From assembly GCF_000148995.1 (NCBI RefSeq), contig NZ_GL538353.1, positions 918,218-982,217 of the forward strand: a stretch of 64,000 bases of DNA, in the 5' to 3' direction. Positions within the stretch are counted from its first letter, which is position 1. Every line of letters begins with the position of its first letter. Shown here in pieces: positions 48,284 through 58,100 of the stretch. The translations under genes were made by a program, and so were the position numbers. The notes under the pieces were generated by a model that saw nothing but the letters and a program-made list of their open reading frames with translations, was not told the origin of the DNA and made no database searches. The DNA is from Listeria grayi DSM 20601 (lineage in GTDB: Bacteria > Bacillota > Bacilli > Lactobacillales > Listeriaceae).

Positions 48284-49141
48284 ATGCAAATTAAAAAAGT
48301 ATTGAACAACAATGTTGTCGTCGTTGAGACTGCTGATCAAAAGGAAATGATTGTAATGGGGCGAGGAATTGCATTTCAAAAAAAAACGGGGGATTTTATT
48401 CAAGAGGAGCTGATCGAAAAAACATTTATCTTGGAAACGGCTGCCTTGTCTGAGAAATTAAAGGAGCTATTGAGCGATATTCCGCTTGCGCATCTGCGAG
48501 TGGCGGATGATATTGTTCAGTATGCTCAAGAAAAGTTAGAAACGGATCTGAAAGAAAATATCTACCTGACACTCACGGATCACGTTAATTTTGCTATTTC
48601 TAGATATAAAAAAGGGATTCATCTGAAAAATGCACTATTGTGGGAGATCAAACGATTTTATCGCGAAGAGTTTCATGTCGGACTACAGGCATTGGCGTTT
48701 ATCCAAAAAGAAACGGGTGTTGAGCTGGATGAAGACGAAGCAGGTTTTATCGCCCTCCATTTAGTAAATGCCCGCGTGGATAAGCAGCAAATCGACCAAA
48801 CGGTGGTCATGACCAATATCGTCCAAGATATTTTAGGCATTGTAAAATATCACTATGGAGTCGTTTTAGATGAAAGCTCCTTGAATTACACTCGGTTTGT
48901 AACGCATCTACAATACGTAGCTCAGCGGATCATCAACGGGGAATTGGTAGAGTCACAAGATGATTTTTTGTATGAACATGTGAAACGCAAGTACAATCGG
49001 GCTTTTAAATGTATGGAAAAAATCAATCATTATCTCGAGGCGCAGCACCAAGTGATGCTTAGCCGTGATGAATGCGTTTATCTAACGATCCATATTTTCC
49101 GGGTCATGGAAAGAGATACGAAAGAGCCGGATCAGTTCTAG
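48284..49141 (+). CDS. BglG/LicT-family transcriptional antiterminator
   Basis: RNA-binding regulator of 285 residues from ATG 48284 (MQIKKVLNNNVVVVE), the family's usual opening; an AAGGAGG lies 11 bp upstream. The ATG at 48275 is too close to that site and 48218 is inside the leader. The N-terminal CAT domain (1-55) binds RAT RNA; two PRDs follow with phosphorylatable His (ADDIVQYAQEKL, IALHLVNARV, LTIHIFRVM). It has a RAT in its own leader, so it controls itself. No PTS or glucosidase gene lies beside it; the next gene is glutamate decarboxylase, 65 bp on, without a visible terminator between. Confidence 0.92.
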   Translation: MQIKKVLNNNVVVVETADQKEMIVMGRGIAFQKKTGDFIQEELIEKTFILETAALSEKLKELLSDIPLAHLRVADDIVQYAQEKLETDLKENIYLTLTDHVNFAISRYKKGIHLKNALLWEIKRFYREEFHVGLQALAFIQKETGVELDEDEAGFIALHLVNARVDKQQIDQTVVMTNIVQDILGIVKYHYGVVLDESSLNYTRFVTHLQYVAQRIINGELVESQDDFLYEHVKRKYNRAFKCMEKINHYLEAQHQVMLSRDECVYLTIHIFRVMERDTKEPDQF

Positions 49142-49206
49142 CCGTTTAATGCCTCAGCCAAAGGGTATCTAGTAAAGAAAATATAGACTAGGCTGGAGGT
49201 ATGGCA

Positions 49207-50610
49207 ATGTTATATAGCGAATCAGATAAAACGCGCAAGGAGAGTTATCGTGTCCCGCTTTTCGCATCAGAAGAAGAGCAGATCCGCATCCCAAACTACA
49301 AGTTGAAGGATGAACCGATCGAAGCGAGGATCGCTTATCAGTTGGTCAAAGATGAATTGATGGATGAAGGGAATGCAAGGCAGAATCTAGCAACATTTTG
49401 CCAAACATATATGGAACCGGAAGCTACAAAGCTAATGTCCGAAACATTGGAGAAAAATGCTGTCGACAAATCCGAATACCCGCAAACGGCCGAATTAGAA
49501 AATAAATGTGTCAATATTTTAGCAGATCTCTGGCATGCACCGTCTGCGGAAAAATATAGTGGCACCTCCACGGTCGGCTCTTCCGAAGCTTGTATGCTGG
49601 GCGGTCTGGCAATGAAATTCCGCTGGCGGAAAAAAGCAGAGGAGCGAGGTCTGGATATAGCGAAACAACGGCCAAATCTTGTGATCTCCTCTGGTTATCA
49701 AGTCTGCTGGGAAAAATTCTGTGTCTACTGGGATGTCGATATGCGCGTTGTACCGATGGATGAAGCACATTTGCGTCTAGATACGGATAAGGTGCTTGAT
49801 TATGTAGATGAGTATACGATCGGGATCGTCGGTATTCTCGGAATCACGTATACAGGCGAGTTTGATGATATCCAAGCATTGGATAAAATCGTCGCTGGCT
49901 ACAATAAAACACATGATCACGAATTAGTGATCCATATCGATGGTGCTAGCGGAGCAATGTTCGCACCTTTCGTTGAACCAGATCTGAAATGGGACTTTCA
50001 GCTCGATAATGTTGTTTCCATCAATACTTCCGGCCATAAATATGGGCTAGTATATCCAGGAGTAGGCTGGATCATCTGGCGTGGAGAAGAATACCTACCG
50101 CGGGAACTTGTTTTTGATGTTAGCTATTTGGGTGGTTCGATGCCGACAATGGCGATCAATTTTTCTAGAAGTGCCAGCCAAATCATTGGTCAATATTATA
50201 ATTTTCTGCGCTATGGTTTTTCCGGTTATAAAAAAATCCATGAACGGACACGTGATACCGCACTTTACTTAGCAAAAATCGTAAAAGAGACAGGATACTT
50301 CGACGTGATCCATGAAGGCGCTAATCTGCCGATCGTTTGTTATAAAATGAAAGCAGATCTGGATGTGGAGTGGACATTATACGATCTTGCGGATCAGCTT
50401 TTGATGAAAGGCTGGCAGGTTCCTGCTTACCCACTTCCAGATAATTTATCTGATACGATCGTTCAACGTTTTGTTTGCCGCGCTGATTTGGGGTATAATG
50501 TTGCTGAAGAGTTTGCGAAAGACTTCCAGGAAGCGATCCATAACCTCGAACATGTACGGGTATTGTACCATGCAGATAAAAATCAAGGAACTTACGGCTT
50601 CACACATTAA
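49207..50610 (+). CDS. Glutamate decarboxylase
   Basis: PLP enzyme of 467 residues turning glutamate to GABA and using up a proton, part of acid resistance. PLP Lys in SINTSGHKYGLVYPG at about residue 278; other blocks are GTSTVGSSEACMLGGLA, HIDGASGAMFAPF and the C-terminal HADKNQGTYGFTH. Start is set at ATG 49207 (MLYSESDKT), 7 bp after GGAGG; ATG 49201 is one base from that site. No glutamate/GABA antiporter is adjacent. It resembles the lone gadD3 gene of L. monocytogenes, and the likely shared transcript with the antiterminator gene is unusual. Confidence 0.94.
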   Translation: MLYSESDKTRKESYRVPLFASEEEQIRIPNYKLKDEPIEARIAYQLVKDELMDEGNARQNLATFCQTYMEPEATKLMSETLEKNAVDKSEYPQTAELENKCVNILADLWHAPSAEKYSGTSTVGSSEACMLGGLAMKFRWRKKAEERGLDIAKQRPNLVISSGYQVCWEKFCVYWDVDMRVVPMDEAHLRLDTDKVLDYVDEYTIGIVGILGITYTGEFDDIQALDKIVAGYNKTHDHELVIHIDGASGAMFAPFVEPDLKWDFQLDNVVSINTSGHKYGLVYPGVGWIIWRGEEYLPRELVFDVSYLGGSMPTMAINFSRSASQIIGQYYNFLRYGFSGYKKIHERTRDTALYLAKIVKETGYFDVIHEGANLPIVCYKMKADLDVEWTLYDLADQLLMKGWQVPAYPLPDNLSDTIVQRFVCRADLGYNVAEEFAKDFQEAIHNLEHVRVLYHADKNQGTYGFTH

Positions 50611-50636
50611 CAGAGCCGAAACACTTTGGATTTGGA

Positions 50637-50667
50637 GAGCTTGCGCCTGGCGTGAGTTCTTTTTTTG
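50637..50667 (+). terminator. Terminator after the glutamate decarboxylase gene
   Basis: GAGCTTGCGC-CTG-GCGTGAGTTC stem with G-U pairs, followed by seven T. Confidence 0.75.
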
Positions 50668-50674
50668 TAATAAA

Positions 50675-50706
50675 TGAAAGTAATTCTCATTTAGACATGT
50701 TATAAT
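50675..50706 (+). promoter_or_regulatory. Fur-like box and promoter of the siderophore ABC operon
   Basis: TGAAAGTAATTCTCA (50675-50689) fits the Fur/Per 7-1-7 pattern TGANAATNATTNTCA with one mismatch. A perfect -10 TATAAT lies at 50701-50706, 37 bp before the start. Iron repression is inferred. Confidence 0.7.
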
Positions 50707-50742
50707 AAAGAAAGAATTTTTGCTGAAAGTGAGGAGAACGTG

Positions 50743-51723
50743 ATGAAGCGACAAAGCTATATTTGGCTTACAATGGCTGTTTTAGCAGTTTTACTGACAG
50801 CATGCGGTAAAACGACTGGCACGGAAACTTCTAAGCCGGATTCTCCTAAAAAGGAAGTCGCACAAAAAGCTATTTTGACTGTAAAAGATATGACAGGGAG
50901 AGATGTTGCATTTGACACTCCGCCAAAACGGATTGTTGCCCTTACAAATAGTGATCTTAATATTATTTATGCACTAGGAGGGACTGTCGTTGGTCGGCAA
51001 ACTCAAGACGCTAGCGGTGTTCATCCGAAAAAAGCTGCAAAGGCGCAAGAAGTCGGAAATACGCATGATATCAATTTAGAACGAATCGCGGCAACGAATA
51101 GTGACGTTGTAGTAGCAAGTGCCGAGCAAAATCAGAAAGATGTTCCGGCTTTAGAGGGAATCGGCACGAAAGTGATTTTAACAGGTGCAAATTCATTACA
51201 AGACATCGACAAACAAATCAGTGTTTTGGGATCACTGATCGCTAAGCGCTCAGAAGCTAAAAAGTTACAAGCTGACTTAGATAAAAAAGTCGAGGCTGTA
51301 AAAAAAGAACAAGCTGGCAAACATGTAAAAGCGTTAATGGTCCTTGGCGCACCGGGGAGCAATTATGCGGCATTGCCATCCTCTTTAAGTGGCAATATCT
51401 TAGAAGTGGCCGGCGGGGAAAATGTTGCGAAAAATCTCCGTGGGGTAGAGAATTTTCCACAATATGCTGCACTTAATGTAGAAAAAATCATTGCAGCCGA
51501 TCCTGAAATTATTTTTCTGATGATCCACGGTGGCGATGCGAAAGATACTGAAAAAGCATTTCGGAAGCAGTTAAAAGAAAATAAAGCGTGGAATCAAACA
51601 AAAGCTGTGAAAAATGATCATATCGTTGTTTTACCAGCAGATTTATTTGGTACCAACCCAGGAATTCGTGTCACGGAAGCATTAGATCTGATGAAGAATG
51701 AAATCAATAAGGTGGGAAAATGA
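50743..51723 (+). CDS. Iron-siderophore ABC transporter, substrate-binding lipoprotein
   Basis: Product of 326 residues. Lipoprotein signal with lipobox LLTACGK (Cys near residue 21), then the class III binding fold: VKDMTGRDVAFDTPPKRIVA, ERIAATNSDVVVASAEQ and a C-terminal lobe with AADPEIIFLMIHGG. FhuD/FecB-like; the exact siderophore is unknown. ATG 50743 is chosen over GTG 50740 for spacing to GAGGAG. First gene of a three-gene operon; matching genes lie in this place in L. monocytogenes. Confidence 0.9.
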   Translation: MKRQSYIWLTMAVLAVLLTACGKTTGTETSKPDSPKKEVAQKAILTVKDMTGRDVAFDTPPKRIVALTNSDLNIIYALGGTVVGRQTQDASGVHPKKAAKAQEVGNTHDINLERIAATNSDVVVASAEQNQKDVPALEGIGTKVILTGANSLQDIDKQISVLGSLIAKRSEAKKLQADLDKKVEAVKKEQAGKHVKALMVLGAPGSNYAALPSSLSGNILEVAGGENVAKNLRGVENFPQYAALNVEKIIAADPEIIFLMIHGGDAKDTEKAFRKQLKENKAWNQTKAVKNDHIVVLPADLFGTNPGIRVTEALDLMKNEINKVGK

Positions 51724-51724
51724 A

Positions 51725-52735
51725 ATGGCGTTAGACCGCAAACAAGATCCGAGGCATAAACGAAGAATCATCACGGCGATCACCGTGCTCTTTTTACTGG
51801 TCGTCGTCTTTCTTTATGGATTGACAACCGGATCAGTTAAAATCAGCTATCTTGATGCTGTCAAAACGATTTTCGGCAACGGCTCGGATCTTTCGCATCA
51901 ATTGATTTGGAATCTTCGGTTGCCGCGGATGCTCATCGCTTTCTTAGTAGGGGCAGCTTTGGCCATTTCCGGTTGTCTGCTGCAAGGAGTCATGCGCAAT
52001 CCGTTGGCAGATCCAGGTGTGATCGGCGTGTCGGCAGGAGGAGGACTGGTTGCGATCGTGCTGACGATCGTCGTACCGGCTTTTAGTAGTTTTGTTCCAC
52101 TTGGAGCATTTATCGGTGCATTTGGAACGGCGCTACTTATCTATCTAGTGGCCTGGGATAGAGGCGTCTCGCCGCTGCGAGTCATTTTATCCGGTGTGGC
52201 GATCAATGCTTTTATCACTGCAATGACTTCCGGGATCATGGTGCTTTACAGCAATCGTGTACAAAGCGTGATTTCATGGTTGACTGGAACATTATCTGGA
52301 AAAAGCTGGTATCATTTTCAACTTATTTTGCCTTATTTATTGGTAGGATTTGTACTCAGTATTTTTGCGATCCGTTCCTCAAATGTACTGCTTTTGGGCG
52401 ATGATGCTGCTAAGTTACTTGGCTATTCAGTTGAAAAACACCGCTTTTTCATCATTATGCTGGCTGCTTTCCTAAGCGGCGTGGCAGTTAGTGTCGGGGG
52501 ATTGATCGGTTTCGTCGGACTTGTCGTACCGCACATCGTCCGTTTGATCATTGGTAATGATTATCGTTACTTATTACCGATCTCTGCAGTTGGCGGAGCC
52601 GTTTTAGTCGGTTTTGCCGATACAGCAGCCAGAAGCTGGTTTGGGTCGATCGAACTTCCAGTGGGAATACTGCTTGCGATCATCGGTGCCCCATTCTTCT
52701 TATTCCTATTAAAACGCGGAAGGGTGGTATCCTAA
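51725..52735 (+). CDS. Iron-siderophore ABC transporter, permease (FecCD family)
   Basis: Product of 336 residues with eight to ten membrane helices. FecCD signatures: LIWNLRLPRMLIAFLVGAAL, SGCLLQGVMRNPLADPGVIG, SAGGGLVA, and GLIGFVGLVVPHIVRLIIG, the loop coupling to the ATPase. ATG 51725 follows the previous stop by one base and lies 10 bp from AAGGTGG; ATG 51698 overlaps the previous gene. A single permease gene suggests a homodimer. Confidence 0.92.
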   Translation: MALDRKQDPRHKRRIITAITVLFLLVVVFLYGLTTGSVKISYLDAVKTIFGNGSDLSHQLIWNLRLPRMLIAFLVGAALAISGCLLQGVMRNPLADPGVIGVSAGGGLVAIVLTIVVPAFSSFVPLGAFIGAFGTALLIYLVAWDRGVSPLRVILSGVAINAFITAMTSGIMVLYSNRVQSVISWLTGTLSGKSWYHFQLILPYLLVGFVLSIFAIRSSNVLLLGDDAAKLLGYSVEKHRFFIIMLAAFLSGVAVSVGGLIGFVGLVVPHIVRLIIGNDYRYLLPISAVGGAVLVGFADTAARSWFGSIELPVGILLAIIGAPFFLFLLKRGRVVS

Positions 52736-53526
52736 TGGATTTGATCACATTTAAGAATATATCCTTCTCAAGAAGAAATAATTTTCACATGGACGATATT
52801 TCTTTTCAAATAACAAGTGGCAAAATCACAACGCTAGTCGGTCCAAACGGTTCCGGCAAATCGACGCTTCTTCGTTTGTTGATGCGTTTATTGACGCCAA
52901 ATAAAGGAGAAATCCTGCTTGGCGATAAAAATATCACTGCTTTTTCTGCTAAAGAATATGCCAAAAAAATGACAATGCTAGCGCAATCGCCGGAAGGAAT
53001 GATCGATGTCGTCGTTCGCGATCTCGTTAGTTATGGACGCGTGCCCCATCGCTCTTTTTTGAGTGGCTTGCAAAAAGAAGATGAAGATGCGATCGACTGG
53101 GCGATTGAAGTTTGTCGTCTCGGAGCGCTTGCTTATCGTCCGATCCATACCTTATCTGGGGGAGAAAGACAGCGCGCTTGGTTAGCCATGGCGCTTGCCC
53201 AAAAAACACCGATTCTCCTATTGGATGAACCGACTACTTACTTAGATATCGCTCATCAGCTAGAACTTCTAGATCTCCTTAAAGAATTAAATGAGAAATA
53301 CGGTCTTACGATCATCCTTGTGTTGCATGATTTGAATCAAGCAGCATTATACAGTGATCACTGTATCGTATGTGAGGATGGAGCCATCAAGCAAGTGGGA
53401 CCACCAAAGGAAGTATTTACAGAAGCCTTATTAGAAGAAGTTTTCCACATTTCGGCGGAACTAAGTACCCGTGCAGGAAAATTATCTATCCAGCCAATTG
53501 CTTCTACCCGTTTTGGAAATAACTAG
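52735..53526 (+). CDS. Iron-siderophore ABC transporter, ATP-binding protein
   Basis: ABC ATPase of 263 residues. Walker A GPNGSGKSTLLRLL, Q-loop LAQSPEG, signature LSGGERQRAWLAMALAQ, Walker B ILLLDEPTTYLD and switch His in LVLHDLNQAALYSD. TAATG overlap with the permease gene couples their translation. FhuC/FecE type. Confidence 0.94.
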   Translation: MDLITFKNISFSRRNNFHMDDISFQITSGKITTLVGPNGSGKSTLLRLLMRLLTPNKGEILLGDKNITAFSAKEYAKKMTMLAQSPEGMIDVVVRDLVSYGRVPHRSFLSGLQKEDEDAIDWAIEVCRLGALAYRPIHTLSGGERQRAWLAMALAQKTPILLLDEPTTYLDIAHQLELLDLLKELNEKYGLTIILVLHDLNQAALYSDHCIVCEDGAIKQVGPPKEVFTEALLEEVFHISAELSTRAGKLSIQPIASTRFGNN

Positions 53527-53741
53527 ATTAGAAATTGATGAAAATACTTCCTATCCAATAGAAACTCTATTATAATGTAAAAGTATACTTACAGAAGCAT
53601 TGCGTGTGAATTTTTGCAATTAGAATGTTTCGCTCATCTTTTTTGAGTGAATTCAGAGATGAATGCTGTAATGATCAGGATCTAGAAACTGTTTGGGGAG
53701 AAAATGTGTTGTTAGAACCCATCAGTAAGGAGCGTTAAATC

Positions 53742-54917
53742 ATGGATGAAAAGAATAAATTAACAGGACGCATTGACTATGGACTGGTCTTATCACTGAT
53801 GTTGCTTGCAATCATTAGTTTAGTGTCTATTTATAGTGCGCAAATCACAAACAATCAATACGATGCCAACTTTGTGATCAAACAGGGCGTGTGGTTCGTG
53901 GTTGGTACATTTGCCATCATTGTCATGATGCAGCTAGATTACGAACGATTGTTGGGCTGGGCATATTATTTTTATGGTTTCGGCATTTTGCTATTAATCT
54001 TTGTATTGGCATTTGGTAAAGAAGTAAAAGGAGCAAAAAGTTGGATCATCATTCCTTTTCTAGGAAGTATCCAACCTTCTGAGATCGTAAAAGTAATTTT
54101 GATTATTGTACTCGCCAAAGTCATCTGGGACCACAACCGCAAGTATCAAGTACACACATTTGCCTACGATAGTTGGCTTTTACTTAAAATCGGTATTTTT
54201 ACACTTGTTCCTTTGATTTTCATTATGTTGCAACCCGATTTAGGTACAGCACTAGTATTTATCGCCATTATGAGCGGTATGATCTTGGTTTCCGGTATAA
54301 CATGGAAAATCATCGTCCCGCTTTATGGTAGCATACTGGCGGTTGGGTCGACATTGATCTGGATCGTTATCAATCACCAAGATTGGCTCTTGCGGCTAGG
54401 TTTCAAGCCATATCAATTTGAACGAATCACCACTTGGATCAATCCAGAAAACGATCCGCAAGGCGGCGGGTATCAAGTGTTGCGGGCAATGACTGCGATC
54501 GGTTCAGGTCAGATCAGCGGGAACGGAACAGGCTATGATGCTATTGCAATCCCGGAAAACCACAATGACTTTATTTTTACAGTGATCGGCGGCGACTATG
54601 GTTTCATTGGTGCCAGCGTTCTGCTAGCACTCTATTTCTTGCTCATCTATCAAATTATTCGCGTTGCCTTGGACATCAAAGTTCCTTTCTACTCCTATAT
54701 TTGTACAGGCGTAGTTATGATGATCATGTTCCACGTATTGGAAAATGTCGGTATGAACATCGGCCTGTTGCCGATTACAGGGATACCACTTCCTTTCATC
54801 AGTTATGGTGGTTCTGCCTTGCTGGGAAACATGATGGCAGTAGGCGTGATACTGAGTATTCGATTCAATTATCAGAAGTCTATGTTTGAAGTAAAAGAAC
54901 GAAGACATGCAGAATAA
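53742..54917 (+). CDS. FtsW/RodA-family glycan polymerase (RodA-like)
   Basis: SEDS protein of 391 residues. Blocks: GRIDYGLVLSLMLLAIISLV, WVIIPFLGSIQPSEIVKVI-type text, LQPDLGTALVFI, TWINPENDPQGGGYQV, PENHNDFIFTVIGGDYGFIG and GIPLPFISYGGSALLGNMMA. The RIDYGLVL start and GGGYQV loop suit RodA better than FtsW. AAGGAG RBS. A -10 TATAAT at 53571-53576, with poor -35, gives a leader of about 160 nt. Same place as the lmo2428 rodA-type gene in L. monocytogenes. Confidence 0.9.
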   Translation: MDEKNKLTGRIDYGLVLSLMLLAIISLVSIYSAQITNNQYDANFVIKQGVWFVVGTFAIIVMMQLDYERLLGWAYYFYGFGILLLIFVLAFGKEVKGAKSWIIIPFLGSIQPSEIVKVILIIVLAKVIWDHNRKYQVHTFAYDSWLLLKIGIFTLVPLIFIMLQPDLGTALVFIAIMSGMILVSGITWKIIVPLYGSILAVGSTLIWIVINHQDWLLRLGFKPYQFERITTWINPENDPQGGGYQVLRAMTAIGSGQISGNGTGYDAIAIPENHNDFIFTVIGGDYGFIGASVLLALYFLLIYQIIRVALDIKVPFYSYICTGVVMMIMFHVLENVGMNIGLLPITGIPLPFISYGGSALLGNMMAVGVILSIRFNYQKSMFEVKERRHAE

Positions 54918-54924
54918 GTAACTA

Positions 54925-54970
54925 AAAAAGGCAGTCGTTGCGGATATATTTCGCAACGACTGCTTTTTTA
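54925..54970 (+). terminator. Terminator after the second FtsW/RodA gene
   Basis: GCAGTCGTTGCG (54931-54942) pairs with CGCAACGACTGC (54952-54963), flanked by A and T runs. Confidence 0.92.
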
Positions 54971-55035
54971 GTGATGAAAGACATAATTTTGTCACAAATG
55001 CGCTGGAAAATTGAATTTGTGCATCATCCTAGTCC

Positions 55036-55086
55036 TTGAAAAGACCCTAAAATATAAAATATATAACTTGTACTTTAAGTAAAGTA
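55036..55086 (+). promoter_or_regulatory. Promoter and palindrome before the adhesin gene
   Basis: -35 TTGAAA (55036-55041) and a -10-like TATATA (55060-55065) with an 18-bp spacer. A palindrome TACTTTA-AG-TAAAGTA (55071-55086) lies at the expected transcript start, a possible operator. Confidence 0.45.
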
Positions 55087-55114
55087 TTGTTTTGGACTAG
55101 GAGGAAATGCAAAA

Positions 55115-58100
55115 ATGAATTACAAAAAGGTAGTAACATGGATTATGTTGCTTGGTATGATAGCTTATATTATTCAACCAAGTTTGACGTCAATAGTAAA
55201 CACTATTAAAAACCAATCCACATTGCAAGCAAATAATTATAGCCGCTCCAGTGAATTGGTATTGAAAAACGAAAACGGACAAAAGTTGACGGATCTATCT
55301 TTAAAGGCAGCAGAAAAGACCACTGTTGCGATTGAAGATACCCATCCGAAAAATCGTTCCGTCACTATCAAATTACCGCAAAATGTGGAATTAGATCAAG
55401 CAAAGCTGCAGGCAGATAACGTGCAGAATAAAGCGACGATCGCATATGCGAAAGAAAATCATCAACTGATGATTATTTGGCAAGCCGCTGAAAAGCCAGA
55501 AGCTGAAAAGGCAGAGGAGAAAACTGAAGAAAAAGACACAACTCCTAGAAAAGCACAAATCAATCTTACTGCAAAAGCACAAGTAAATGAGAACGAAGAA
55601 AAAGGAGAAATCCAAGCTACAACCAAGGCAGATGACGGCACGCTAGAAGAAGCTGCCCCTGTGCAAGTAGTTGTAGAAAAAGAAGAACAAGCATCTAAAG
55701 ACGAAGAAAAAGATGCAAAAAAAGAAGATAAAGATACAAAAGAGGAAGATAAAACTGCTGATAAAAAAGAAGAAAAAGACAAAAAGAAAAAGATCTCAAC
55801 ACGAGCAGCTGAAGAACAACAGGTCTATCTTTCTGATGTAAAGGAAATGAGCGTAGAATCCGGAACAGCGCCATTCACAACCGGTAAGGATGGCGATCCA
55901 GGTGAAGATACGAGTAAAGACAATGACATTGTTCGTAGTAGAGATAAAGTAACCTATCATTACGCACTCACAACTGCTTCGCATGATGGGGAAATCTATA
56001 ATAATATCGAAGTTAAAGCAACACTGAAAATGCCAGTCGAAGAAATCAATGGCCTAGGCTCTGTAGTAGATAATAATGGTAAACCATATAAATCGGCTGT
56101 AACTGGGAAAACAGATTTTGTGACAGATGAGCAAACTATCAAACTAGACCAGACAGGTCGTTCAAAGTACTTTGATTTTAGCTATAACGTTGGCTTTATG
56201 CCAAATGGTCATAAAATGCCAAAACCAACAGTAGAGCTCAAAATTATGAAAGTAAATGGTGTTCCGGTGGCTGAACCGGATACAAAAGAACTAACTACTG
56301 ACAAAGAATTGACGGTTTCTGCTAAGCCTATTACAAATCTGTATGCAGATGCACGATTCACTGACGGCGAAAAATTCAACACGATCACCCAAACGGAAGA
56401 TAAGCCAAATGCATATTTGCAAATCGGGGGCTTCTCAGTTTTTGCTGCTATACCAAAACCAGGACCGAATAATAGCATGTCGGGTGTTGGTTATGCGCTG
56501 CCGGATACTGGTAAGGTAAAAGTAGAATTCACCCCTTCCATGGTTGGAAGTAAGGGAACGGTTAAGGTTCCGGAGAACAGCAGTGCAATGAATGTTTATC
56601 GATATGGTTTGATGCGTAATGGTTCGCTGGATCAGCCAACAGCTTTTGACAGCTATAAAGCAAATGACTTGGCAGATATTTTATATAAAAAGATGGGGTA
56701 TAACGAGCGCGAGGGAAATGGCATGCCCAAAATTGAGAATCTCCCCAACGGAAATATTTTGGTGACCTACGATATAAAGGACTATAAAGATATTGAGTTT
56801 AACAGTTATTTTGGGGATACAGTCATAAATACGGCAACGGCAATCATCTATTCCCCGCTAGAGGGAACAGATCCCAATACTATCATGACTTTCCGATATG
56901 CTCCTACTAAAGCTAGCTTTAGCTATCAAGGGGAAGAAAAGAATGTACCGGTGGGAAGGAAATATATTGACTCATGGCAGATAAAGCGTATAGACTTTGA
57001 CACTGTTGATCCCTTGAGATTTGAGCGTTTCAGAGTGATGAGTAATAGTAATAAAGGAACTTCCGAGAGGTTATCTTACATCTATGGAGAAAACACGCAA
57101 ACCATGTATTTAGATACTTCTTTAATGAATAACTGGATCAGCCCACATTTTATATTCAAAATGTCGGGAAAAGACTATTGGAAGAGTGTTTCCCAAGAGT
57201 ATTCAACTAAGTTGGTCGATGAAGATGGTACAATTTATACCCCGACACTCAAATACGGAAAATTAAAAGGGAATGACTATTCGCCAGAAAAAGTATATTC
57301 CTATACAGAAGATGACTATGAGTGGAGCGGCTCACCAACAGGAGCATCAGCTGTGATGGCTGTCTATGATACAAAAGGAAAAGCTGTAACGATCGCTGAT
57401 TCAGGATCTAAAATATTTACAATAGGTATAAAAGGAACATTTCAAGATGACCTTTTACGTGGTACTAAATCAAAAGATGGCCAACCATACACCGTCGCTG
57501 CTTCTGGTTTTTCTTATGATAAACAAGGAAATAAGTTACAGGCAATCGATACAAGTAAACCAAGTGGGTTAGTTCCATATGAATGGGACGGAGTATCAAA
57601 TGGTTTTTCCGGCGGCAAGCAGGCCCCCTTCCAGAAAAACTTTTTCCTAGAACCGAGATACATCAGTTTAAATAGTGTAATGCCATCAAGTAATGGACTT
57701 AAATTAAAAACAATCGATCAATCCTTTACAGTTGGAATGTATTTGACTTGGGAATCGGGCGAAATAGGGGAAAAAGCAGTGGTATTGAAAACGACGCTTC
57801 CAAAAGGAGTGACGTACGATGCGTCCACTGTAAAAGTTCCTGACTTCCTTAAACTGACAAGCAAAACACCAAAGGTGGAAGAACTGACAGATGGGAGAAT
57901 GGTCCTGACTTGGACAGGGACCATCGATAAGCAGACAGAAAAGCTCTTCGGAAATTATCGCTCAGGAAGCATTCTCAAATTCACGGCAATGCTAGATGAA
58001 AACGAGATCGGCGATAGCACAAGATTCAGTATCGGAAATTCTATCGATATTCCACAAGCCAAATTTTCTGCCTCTGGAAATGGCTATGTCGAAATCGGCG

